DNA from: Adiantum capillus-veneris
Lineage: Eukaryota; Streptophyta; Polypodiopsida; Polypodiales; Pteridaceae
Assembly (NCBI GenBank): GCA_014529385.2
Contig: CM043953.1
Location: forward strand, 109,374,549-109,438,548
Direction: 5' to 3'
DNA: 64,000 bases
Both the position numbers and the translations under genes were made by a program. Shown here piece by piece: positions 55,445 to 64,000 of the stretch. Positions within the stretch are counted from its first letter, which is position 1. Every line of letters starts with the position of its first letter. The notes under the pieces were generated by a model. That model was not told the DNA's origin. It saw only the letters and a program-made list of their open reading frames with translations, and searched no databases.

Positions 55445-56110
55445 TCTCCTCAGTAAACTATCTCTGTGTCTGTGCAACCCAAGTAGATATAGTCCAAGAC
55501 TCTCTGATCCTGATACCTTATGACTCTAGAGAAGGGTCCAAAGCCTTCTCTGAGTATACAGTGGAAGTGACCTCCTATCTCGTAATACACTATGCACTCA
55601 CATATATTATGCATCTCCATCTTTGGCTCTATATGGTATAGGAGGCATATCCTATTAGCTGTTGGCATCCCTCTGAATCTACCAATCTTAATCTCAAGTT
55701 GGTGTGAAGATGCTCGTATCTGACCAATGTCACACCACAAACCATGAGATAGATATGTATCCATATAGTTGGGTAGAATAAAAAACCCATCCCCTGTGAG
55801 TTGGAGAAGATGCTCTCTATATAAAGCCATCTTCATGTCCAACTCCGTAACCCATGACCAATGGCACTCCAAGGTTTATAGACAATCCACTATCCTCCAC
55901 AAAACTATGTAATGCATCTAAATGCCGCTGCATACCCTTCGGTGAGTAAAAAATGAACAACAACAACAATGGAATCCATGTCTGTGCTAGCTGGGCACCT
56001 CTGTCACCCTCTCTGTTAACGTAATCAGAAACCTCATCTATATACATGCCGAATAGAGTAGAATACAATGGACAACCTTGTTTCACTCCAATAGTGAACT
56101 AAATCAGATA
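55445..56110 (-). pseudogene. LINE-type reverse transcriptase relic, first copy
   Basis: The minus strand reads MKQGCPLYSTLFGMYIDEVS, the well-known approach to the LINE reverse transcriptase active site, then KGMQRHLDALHSFVEDSGLS (helper helix after the active site). The active-site segment itself is degraded to WIPLLLLFIFYSP, without the two Asp. Further on a C-terminal piece reads YYEIGGHFHCILREGFGPFS. The two frames overlap at 55817-55872 after a frameshift. LINEs lack LTRs and copy by target-primed reverse transcription. Confidence 0.8.
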
Positions 56111-56599
56111 GCCCCTATAGAGTGCGTACATGTCCCACCAGTGATCTATATAGAGCCATGATCCCCCAAATCAGCTCAATGATACATGAGACCAAATTGA
56201 TACAATGTTACTGGATCTAATCCAATGTCTGAGTACAAAAATAGAAATGAAGTGAAATAATTAAATCATCATCATCATTTGCATCATCATCATCAATGCT
56301 CAAGAATGTTAGGCATTAGGAGTTGTCCGAGAAAGTATTGCATCGGCCATTGAAGAGCTTTGTCAATGTCCACCTCTATAATAGTTGCATTGGGCCTCTC
56401 CCAAGTCGTGCTAGAATAGTCCTAGTCCTCTGATGGAGCCTCCATCAATGACGTCATGGTCTTCCTCATAGATGTGGGCATCTAGCTCTCCTAGGCTCAA
56501 TGGCTCTGCCAGCTAATATACCTATGGTATAAGTGGGTTGTGAAGTCTTCTATGAACCATGCTCATTTGGCTACTAAGTCCCTGCTTTAAAGAAGTCCG

Positions 56600-56845
56600 T
56601 GATCTCCATCTTTGAATGTCTCTCATTGCCTGATCTCCTCAAGAGATTGATCTCCTTCTGCTTGCGCAGCTTTAGCAAAAACAAATTGGCATCTATTATC
56701 CTGATATCTCATGACTCTAACCAATGGTCCAAAGCCCTCTCTGAATACACAATGAAAGCGGCCTCATATCTCATAAAATACCTTGCTGGTACATCACAGA
56801 GACTAGAAGCGTCTCCAATATACATCTCCTTCCAGCAACACTACC
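56600..56845 (-). pseudogene. LINE relic, second partial copy
   Basis: The minus strand again reads GRFHCVFREGFGPLVRVMRY, the same C-terminal piece as at about 55520-55600, in the same orientation. The neighbouring region 56340-56480 also resembles 55260-55320. Two truncated LINE copies, or a tandem duplication, explain this. Confidence 0.7.
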
Positions 56846-56853
56846 AGGTCCAC

Positions 56854-56987
<134 letters not shown>

Positions 56988-57186
56988 TTGAAAACAGATC
57001 CGCCCGTTGCTAAGCGAAAAAAAGAGCTGTTGTACAGTCGTTACAGAATGAGTTGCTGGAGGCAGGTGAGTCATGGAATGGACATGATGAGCGGGGGACT
57101 AGGCTGAAGACATTGAGCCAGAGCTGTCGATCCTCCCTTCTCCGCCCTCTCCACCTTAGCGCAACGCCTCAAACCAATGTCAAAGC

Positions 57187-57270
57187 AAAAAAGGGGGGGG
57201 GGGGGACTGGAGCCCCCCATCGTCCGCGCGCACGGATGATGGGAGGGCTCCAGCCCCTCCCCCTTTTTTT
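57187..57270. repeat. Hairpin element A
   Basis: Inverted arms: CTGGAGCCCCCCATCGTCCG and CGGATGATGGGAGGGCTCCA, around a CGCGCA centre, bounded outside by A6-G13 and C5-T7 tracts. The arms pair over about 30 bp with three mismatches. Confidence 0.8.
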
Positions 57271-57484
57271 CCCATATATTTTCTCACGAGTTCTCTTCGT
57301 CGCTCTCATAGTGGCCATAGTGATGGGACGTTGGAGAGGGGGAATAGGGAACACACCCAACACATAAACTCGATGCCTCTATATAGCCCAGGGATTTCAC
57401 ATCACCCCTAACCTCTCAAATAACACCTTCAAATTGGCTAATTTGCACTAACAACTCCACTTTAGCATACAAAATAACTATCTC

Positions 57485-58126
57485 ATGCCTTGCAAAAATA
57501 CACTCCACAGCACAAATGCACCCACACTGCTCAACTCACCCTTTCCAACTCACAAAACACTCCTCATTTGGCCTCTTGGTAGCACCTTTCGAGCTGTAGG
57601 CAAACCATCTGCAAGCAATGGCCAATACACGAAGAGCGAGAGAGAAGGAGGGGAATGGGGAGAAGCAACACAAGATATTGGGGCAAATAAGTGGTATTAT
57701 TGCATAGGGAGTAGTACAATCAAGTATGCAGCTTCAATGGCAAGCTTAGCAACACACAAGCTTCAAGCCTCCAATCACACACTGAGACAAAAAAGCCCTC
57801 AAATTTTTGCATTTACATCCTTTTATAGGGGTGCCTCTAGGAGGTCCAAAAAAGAAAAATGGATGAGTTCCTCCTCCCGTGGCCTTCACTTAGAGCTTCT
57901 TTTAGAATTTGTTTGCATTGCCAACACTTGGCATAGTTCATTTTTGGAAATAATTACATGGTGTACACCTTGGTTCTTTGTCCCCTCCATTTGGCCGCCC
58001 GGATCTCCCCTTGGGCCTCTCTTGCCTTGGCTTGAATTTATCTTTGGATGTCCTTGGACTTGCCCTTTAACTGCCCCTGTCTGCTCACCTCTCTGCGGTG
58101 AGACCCCTCCCCTCCTTGAGCAATAG
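57485..58126 (+). CDS. Open frame of 213 codons, probably not a gene
   Basis: The frame begins MPCKNTLHSTNAPTLLNSPF and ends with a Pro/Leu/Cys-rich tail. No domain, signal peptide or repeat is recognised. The surrounding sequence carries hairpins and homopolymers, so a non-coding repeat is more likely. Confidence 0.15.
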   Translation: MPCKNTLHSTNAPTLLNSPFPTHKTLLIWPLGSTFRAVGKPSASNGQYTKSEREGGEWGEATQDIGANKWYYCIGSSTIKYAASMASLATHKLQASNHTLRQKSPQIFAFTSFYRGASRRSKKEKWMSSSSRGLHLELLLEFVCIANTWHSSFLEIITWCTPWFFVPSIWPPGSPLGPLLPWLEFIFGCPWTCPLTAPVCSPLCGETPPLLEQ

Positions 58127-58140
58127 CGATGTTGCTATTT

Positions 58141-58163
58141 GGGGGGGGGGGGGGGGGGGGGGG
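58141..58163. repeat. Poly-G tract (23)
   Basis: Uninterrupted G run after TTGCTATTT. Confidence 0.97.
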
Positions 58164-58189
58164 TACACCCCTTTCCTAAAATTTTTTGG

Positions 58190-58480
58190 CCCTTAGCGGG
58201 CGTGGGCACATACCCTTACGGGCTGCCATGTCATCATCACCGCCATGTGCTCATGCCCGTGGGCGTGCCACCGCGCCGCCGCCAGAGGCCCAAAACCGCC
58301 GCCAAACCGCCATGGTGCGCCGCGCGCAGCGCCCGGCAGGGCCGCCCGCCATTCACCATCGCCAACGGGAAGGAGAGCTCCCCTCTCTCTCCCCTCTTAT
58401 GTGCCAATGAGAGCTCACACTCCTACCTTTATAATGCGGCCCCACTGTCCGAATCCACGCATATGGGTTTAAGCACCGGC
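58190..58480. other. GC-rich island
   Basis: Markedly richer in C and G than its surroundings (for example CCACCGCGCCGCCGCCAGAG). Three overlapping + strand frames (58139-58627, 58186-58410, 58245-58472) reflect the scarcity of stops in GC-rich DNA; none shows a domain. It may be a promoter-like or captured segment. Confidence 0.5.
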
Positions 58481-59473
58481 CACGTGGCAGCTCCGCAGGC
58501 CTCAAGCCTTAAAGGCTTCAAAAAAACCCCATTACTTTTTAACAAAAACTTTTTTTTTTTGCCTTCCTTTACCAGGCTTCTATACTCTGCTCCAATGTCA
58601 CACTGCCAAGCCTTCAAGTCCCGGTGAAAGCTTGCATTGCCGGCTTGCTTCTCCATAATTCGCATCGTTTCTCGACTTTTCTAGGCCCAAGATCCGAGGC
58701 CGCAAAAAAACGGGAAATACACCTGCATACACTCAACCGCCAACTGCTCCATTTTTCTTCGTACTGTAACTCAATGCTCGGGGCTCAGAATCACAGTGCC
58801 GTGACTTCGTGCTAACTCCACATTGTGTATACAATCATCGAAAACTTTGGCGAGGCCCCAAAGATGCCAGTTGGCACATCCTTCAATGCATCCAAGTGGG
58901 CTCAGCCCCGGCCCCCGGAAATACTTCAATTGATCATATCTTGCAAACCATAGCCCTGATCCGCAATGCGAAAAGACAGGTAGGCTCCATGAATTGAGCT
59001 CTGCATACTTGTACATTGACTTCCACTTGGACCATCTGTCTCCCGTTGCCCTGTTCGGCAAGAATCTGTAAACCACTAAAACTTCAACCTTCAATAACTT
59101 GGGCCCCGTAGCTTGGTTTGATGAACCGTCTGGACCTGTTCCTTCAGCACTTCAAGCTCTTCATTCTTGGACCCAAACGCTGCACTTTGCATCTCCTTCG
59201 CCTGCTACCCAAATTAGCCCCTCATGGAGCCTTTCGTGGCCTATAAGCCACATCATGCATACAATTCCGCTGCTACCTGCCATCCCATGATTTTCCTAGC
59301 TGCTCCAGCCCCTTGCCATGCCTCTGCTTGCCTGCATACATCTGTCCATGTCACCTTCTAGAGTCGACACTTTGGCTGCACCAACGTGCCTCTTGCTTGA
59401 TGGTGTGGGGCCGTTGCCTGGCCTTGTCACCTCCACTTACGATGCAATGGAAGACAAGGTTTAGGGTTTTTTT

Positions 59474-59475
<2 letters not shown>
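58481..59475. other. Unassigned DNA
   Basis: Short frames only, on both strands. Composition is more balanced than the AT-rich DNA to the right. No domain recognised. Confidence 0.5.

Positions 59476-59506
<31 letters not shown>
59476..59506. repeat. Poly-G tract (31)
   Basis: T9 followed by 31 uninterrupted G, the longest homopolymer in the window, 14 bp before hairpin B. Confidence 0.97.
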
Positions 59507-59507
<1 letters not shown>

Positions 59508-59520
59508 ATCCATTTCACTT

Positions 59521-59721
59521 GCATTTTTCCAAAAAATGTTCAAAAATCAGAAAAAAAGGGGAGGTGGAGCTCCCCCATCATCCGTGTGCACGGATGATGG
59601 GGGAGCTCCACGTTCCCTTTTTATTTTTTTGATTTTCGAACATTTTGTGTGCGCGGATGATGGGGGAGCTCCACCTCTCCGTTTTTCTTTCTAATTTTTG
59701 AACATTTTTTGAAAAAATGCA
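59521..59721. repeat. Hairpin element B, with a duplicated right arm
   Basis: The left arm (59521-59584: GCATTTTTCCAAAAAATGTT ... GGAGCTCCCCCATCATCCG) pairs with two right arms. The near one (59590-59646) begins CGGATGATGGGGGAGCTCCA; the far one (59653-59721) begins the same way and extends to GAAAAAATGC. The core palindrome CCATCATCCGTGTGCACGG is shared in form with hairpin A. Confidence 0.88.
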
Positions 59722-59753
59722 AGTTTCTCGTTCAAGATTTAATGGTTTACATT

Positions 59754-59884
59754 AAAAAAAGAGGGGGAGGCAGAGCTCCCTCTTTTTTGCAACTTTGCCA
59801 TTTTTTGCAAATCCTCGAACTTCGCCGAACTTATTTTACGCGTGCAGATGAAGAGGGAGCTCTGCCTCCCCCTTTTTTTTGCAA
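59754..59884. repeat. Hairpin element C
   Basis: GAGGGGGAGGCAGAGCTCCC (59761) and GGGAGCTCTGCCTCCCCC (59855) are inverted copies pairing over 24 bp with one mismatch at the edge. A direct repeat of about 55 bp (TTTTTTGCAACT ... AACTTATTTTAC) overlaps it at 59784-59840 and 59873-59941. Confidence 0.85.
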
Positions 59885-59984
59885 CTCTACGGAACTCCGC
59901 CATTTTTTGCAGATCCCTCAAACTCCATCAAACTTATTTTACTTGATTAGTTTTACTTTTATTATACTTTTTACTATATTTCAA

Positions 59985-60125
59985 ATATATTAATGTAACT
60001 TTACATAATCTATAATATTATTTACTATATAATGTATAGTATATATAGTATATAGTATATATAGATATATAATATAATTTTAGTATGGTACATATAATAT
60101 ATAGTATATATAGTATATAATATAT
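59985..60125. repeat. AT-rich TATAGTATA repeat tract
   Basis: Irregular repeats of TATATAGTATA and TATAATATA with no other content. Confidence 0.9.
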
Positions 60126-60169
60126 CTAAACAAAATACAAATATCTTGATTATCTTTCGGGAGTGGAAG

Positions 60170-60775
60170 GCCAATTCGCTCTAGGAATGTATCACCTCTG
60201 CTTGCATCTTGACACAATATCATGATATGGGCATAAGAACCCATGATGATATTGTTTGTTGGAGACTGTTATAAGGATACATAACGCTTAAAAATGCCTT
60301 GGTCAACTTGTATGCCAAATGTGTTGTAGTTTAGAAAGCACAAAAACTGTTTGCAGATGATCCTCTCTTGACACACATTTTGTCAGGATATGGCCATGAT
60401 GCTATGGGGTGCTTTTGATGGATGTGAAGTGAGGGTGTCTCTCTAGATGAAATTATCTATGCTTGGATCTTGAAGGATGTGGCACTACGCAAGATGTTGA
60501 TTTGTGCAAAAGAATTGAGGATAATATTGTTAGTGAGGTGTTGTTGAAAAAGAATGTCGTGCTTGGCAATGCCTTGATTGACATGCATATTAAGTGTAGT
60601 GAACTTTAGAAAGCACATTAAGTGCTTAAGGATATTCTTATCTGGAATGTCATCTCTTGGAATGCATTGATTGCCAAGAAGCTCTGGGCTTTTTTGAGGG
60701 GGTGAGAAGCAAGGGTATCTCTCCAAATGCAATTACCTATCTTTGCATCTTGACGGCATGTGGTAGCTCAAGTTA
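60170..60775 (+). pseudogene. PPR relic, plus strand
   Basis: The + strand reads ALVNLYAKC, then FADDPLLTHILSGYGHDAMG, SEGVSLDEIIYAWILKD and NVVLGNALIDM-like pieces (CLAMP/LTCI in a shifted phase), and SGMSSLGMH, matching successive PLS-type motifs. At least five stops or frame changes. Opposite in strand to the main array, like the relic at 54.7 kb. The minus-strand frame 60457-60732 is its shadow. Confidence 0.78.
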
Positions 60776-60966
60776 AGGCGATGTTCTCGGTTGCTTCTAC
60801 CAATGCTTGGTATAGGTCCTTCAACTGTAGTGCTAGATGATCTTTTCAATTCAAATGGAGTTGTAAATGTGTTGCTTCAAGTTTATGTGAAGATACAAGT
60901 GATCTTTCTTGAGACTGTGTTTCTTTGAATTTCATGCTCCCAAACATTGTACATGTTATATATCCT

Positions 60967-60993
60967 CCCCCCCCCCCCCCCCCCCCCCTCCCC
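60967..60993. repeat. Poly-C tract (22 plus TCCCC)
   Basis: Equivalent to a poly-G tract on the minus strand, preceded there by a run of A. Confidence 0.97.
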
Positions 60994-61700
60994 TTTTTTT
61001 TAAAGAAAACCCTCTCAAAAGAACAACACATAGGTATGCCTGTTGGATCACTTGGATCATGTTCAATAGATTTATTTACCTTTCTAATTTCCAAACAATA
61101 GAATCTTGGTGAGAATGGAAGTTCTTCATTCAAAGGGGAAGCTTCAAGTTCTACAAGCTCAACATATGTTAAGGTGGCCATCAAGCCACCACCCAACTAC
61201 ACGCCTCTAGGCATTAACTCGAAGGAGGTGTACAGGTGATCGTGGCTAGTGCCACCTTTGATACACTAGCACATTTTTCACCTTCAACAAATCAAGTTGC
61301 GATCTTTCTTAAGAGAATGTGTTAATAGGTCTATCTAGATTTCTCACTAAATGCATCAGCACCTTCTCACTCTACTTTATCAAGGGCTTTTCATATAGGT
61401 CAGTCCTTGCACACATCTTCTTTTAACCCTTCACCGCTAATTGGTGAGATAGCCATCTAGGGAAAATAAAGGAGCATAAGATCACAAAAGGAAAAACATT
61501 TTGAAACAAAATCTATGGTTTGGGTTGATAGTCTTAGCAAGGACTCGATTGATTTGAACATAGTAGCAGGCTGTAACATTTTTGATACTTCTTTTACTGG
61601 TGTAATTTTTTAGTTTGAACTTTGTTACTCACATTATCCTCTGTTTTTTGGTAGGTAAAAGCAATCCTTGAGCAGACATAGGTATCTATTTTGATTAGTT
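60994..61700. other. Unassigned DNA
   Basis: The 116-codon minus frame 60846-61196 spans the poly-C tract (polyglycine) and has no domain. Nothing else is recognised. Confidence 0.45.
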
Positions 61701-61785
61701 GTGAACTAAAAGAGTAAAGGATGATACTCTGTGGACATGCAAGAGTACGACAAAAGCATCGAAAAAGCGATGGGTTTCTCTTGTT

Positions 61786-61938
61786 ATGCCAATGGGGATG
61801 AATAATATGGGGATGGCTCCTAGCATGGGCATGGGTATGAGCATGGGAGTAGGTGCAAGCAAGGGACCCATGATGCAGAAAGGTTTGGATCCAAAGAGAC
61901 CTGGTGTGGGGTTGGGACCAGTAGTAGATGATTGGTAG
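61786..61938 (+). CDS. Met/Gly-rich open frame (50 codons), possible terminal exon
   Basis: The frame starts MPMGMNNMGMAPSMGMGMSM and ends GLGPVVDDW before TAG. The frame is also open upstream to about 61705 (a TGA at 61702), giving 78 codons. Met/Gly-rich low-complexity tails occur in several plant RNA-binding and vesicle proteins, but I cannot name a family. It could be the last exon of a host gene or a fragment carried by a transposon. Confidence 0.3.
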   Translation: MPMGMNNMGMAPSMGMGMSMGVGASKGPMMQKGLDPKRPGVGLGPVVDDW

Positions 61939-64000
61939 GAAGTCCATCATAGGTGATTCTTTTAAATCAACAACAATAGTATGGTGGATTCAGATGAATT
62001 GGATCTAGTAGCTTGCTAGTATTTTCATCCATACATGCGTTCTTCCTTTGGAAAATTTGTTGAAGATACGACATGAATTATGCCAGGATATCGGCCATCT
62101 AAGCACAACCACCAATCTCTATACTAAACATGGGCTTGACCAAGATTTCTTAAATCCGGAATAAATACATGTGAGATTGATTTAAATCAAGCTCTTCTTT
62201 AAACCTCTCTATATGCAGCACGATTGGCTTTGTAAGATGAGAAACTAAAATGGACAATTGTAGAATACCTTATGCATTCTTTCTTAGGAGAAATATTTCT
62301 ATTATTGTTGAAATGTTGTTGAAGATTTCATTAGAGCCAAAAGATCTAACAAGGTGAGTAGTAAAGAAGACATTTTTTTTTTTTTAATGGATATAGGCTA
62401 GAAACGATGAGCAATGTCTAAACATGGATTGTCCTCTGGGAAACATTTACAGATGGAAGCTACTGCAAGATGTGAAAACTTATGAATGACAATTCTAAAA
62501 TCTACGGGCTCTATTAGACATGAGAAGGGTTGTGCTTACTTTTGTGATATCAATTTGTACACTTCCTTCACCAACATGCATGACTTGAAATATTTTTTTG
62601 TATTCAATACATCACTAGCTATCTGACCATTGACACCATCATGATTTACACACCTTGTCAAGAATCGTAAGCTAGTCTTCTCATTAGCATTTCCTTGTAT
62701 TTTTAATTAGGGATTTTTTTAGCATATCTTGCAATATCCATCCCACATCTTCCTTCTTGAAGGCAACATAGTTTTAAATGGTTGCCAAAACTTTTTTTTT
62801 TTTTTGCCAACATGGATCTCCATCCACTATGTGTTCTCATCTTCCTCTGAGTGTCATCAACATTATGGACAATGATAGTCTTCTCAGAGATGAGCATGAA
62901 TAGGTACATATGCAAGCTCTTCATGCATATATTGTTATACAATATAAGTATATATAGTTTATATATAATTATATATAGTATAGTAAAATGATACATACTA
63001 TAGCTATATATATATATGGAATAGTTAAATATATATAGATGTATGCTTTGCGGTTCATATATAGCTAGAAGTTCAAGATCAAAGTCCGGATTTTTGAAAC
63101 TTATACATGGTTTTTGGTGTGTATTGTATGAGTGTTGTCTGTTTTTTTTGTTGACGTTTTTGTACCGTTAGAAAAGGCTTCAAATTAAATGTCAAAAAGC
63201 TCGCAAAAAAGGTTTTCATTGCAAAAGCTCCAAATCAAAAGCTCGCTAAAAGAACACACTCCCATCAAAATAATGAATAAATAAATCTTGTTTCGTTACA
63301 CATCCAACCAATAAAATTGGAAAATACTACCTAGATGGAGGCTTGATTCAAAATAACAAACAAAAGGTAAATTAACAAGACTTTGAATCAAGCCAACACA
63401 AGACATAAAACCATCTTCCCAAGGGGAACCATGAGCTCATCATCTGCTCTAAGACAAAACAGGGGAACCTCCAAAGCAACCCATCGAGTAAAAATCACAA
63501 GTGAACAAAAGAGCTTCAAATTAGAAAAAAGAAATACACCTTTCCTTACCTCTCAATTACCACTAGTTATGAACAATATAAATCATAACCACTTAGTCTA
63601 TTGAAACATTCTTTTAGCTTGCTTTCTATGTATAATGAAAGGGTTTCCATTTTGCCGTGCATTCACGATAAAGAGCACAACCATGCCCAATGCATGATGG
63701 TAGTGTTGATGTTGTGGCTTGCCCTTGCCACTCCTCATGCTTCATCAAGTAATTCCAATCAGCTTGTACAAGATTAGTTGGGCATGACATAGGAAGAAGA
63801 TGCCATCAATCTGAAGAACAAAAGGTAATCTTTCCAGCTGGAAGCCCTTGCCCTAAAGTCTTATATAGATATCACGTTTTTCTAAGCTTGTAAGCTTTCA
63901 TTGTGGAGAAGATTTTGATTGGATTAAGCCTAGTCTTCTTTCTCTACTTTTTACCCTTTCTCTTCCTCTTTGAGGTGCGTCTCACTTTCTTGCTTCTTCC
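61939..64000. other. Unassigned AT-rich right end
   Basis: Short frames (62703-62996 minus, 63383-63604 plus) without domains. AT-rich repeats of TATATAGT type lie at 62925-63035. The stretch 63175-63250 is the inverted partner of 53751-53820. Confidence 0.5.

Noticed and set aside
57485-58627. Host genes of 213 and 162 codons
   Set aside because: No recognisable domain, several overlapping frames in GC-rich or homopolymer-bearing DNA, and polyglycine from a poly-G tract in the second.
60846-61196. Glycine-rich protein (116 codons, minus strand)
   Set aside because: The glycine run is the poly-C tract read in frame; no other protein feature is present.

Overview
The window looks like nuclear DNA of a land plant, very probably from a repeat-rich, seed-free vascular plant such as a fern; that placement is an inference. 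The support is a plant-type CACTA transposon, Ty3/gypsy LTR retrotransposons of plant lineages (chromovirus, Tat-like, Athila/Tat-type primer site), a LINE relic, and decayed PLS-type pentatricopeptide (PPR) sequence. Long CA, GA and poly-G tracts are scattered throughout. I see no intact host gene, rRNA, functional tRNA, CRISPR array or bacterial-style operon.

Left half (about 0.9-33 kb): a nested stack of transposons whose insertion order can be read from target-site duplications. An old + strand chromovirus ('C1') has its 5' LTR at 909-1360 plus 11695-12833, gag-protease at 13241-14430 plus 24367-24932, and possibly an integrase scrap at 32818-32972. A second chromovirus of the same family ('C2', minus strand, 1361-11694, duplication CAAAG) entered the C1 LTR. 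A CACTA transposon (1958-8218, duplication ATA, ends CACTACAAGAGGT) then entered the C2 3' LTR. Separately, a 9.9 kb Tat-like element (14431-24366, minus strand, 1513-bp LTRs about 98% identical by eye, duplication CATAT) entered the C1 protease gene. It is the youngest and best-preserved unit, with one 1493-codon gag-pro-RT-RNaseH-integrase frame broken by a single apparent 1-base shift. At 24933 another LTR element ('E3') begins, with a TGGCGCC primer site and a decayed gag-protease but no visible reverse transcriptase.

Middle (33-45 kb): mostly unassigned AT-rich DNA with a roughly 140-bp CA tract, a coding-phase minisatellite (37.2 kb), an unidentified minus-strand protein relic (38.4-38.9 kb), a small inverted-repeat element carrying a tRNA-like promoter sequence (41.85-42.30 kb), a 102-bp tandem triplication (43.2 kb) and a Tat-like gag-protease relic (43.6-45.2 kb).

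Right (45.7-52.7 kb): a minus-strand array of PPR pseudogene segments, of which 48.99-52.72 kb is arranged in higher-order units of 0.79-1.03 kb. Small PPR relics on the opposite strand lie at 54.7 and 60.2 kb. Between them are a LINE reverse-transcriptase relic present in two partial copies, and three related hairpin elements (57.2, 59.5 and 59.8 kb). The last 3 kb is AT-rich with one short Met/Gly-rich open frame.

Almost all recognisable coding sequence is transposon-derived or PPR-derived and decayed. The Tat-like element is the only unit that looks recently active.
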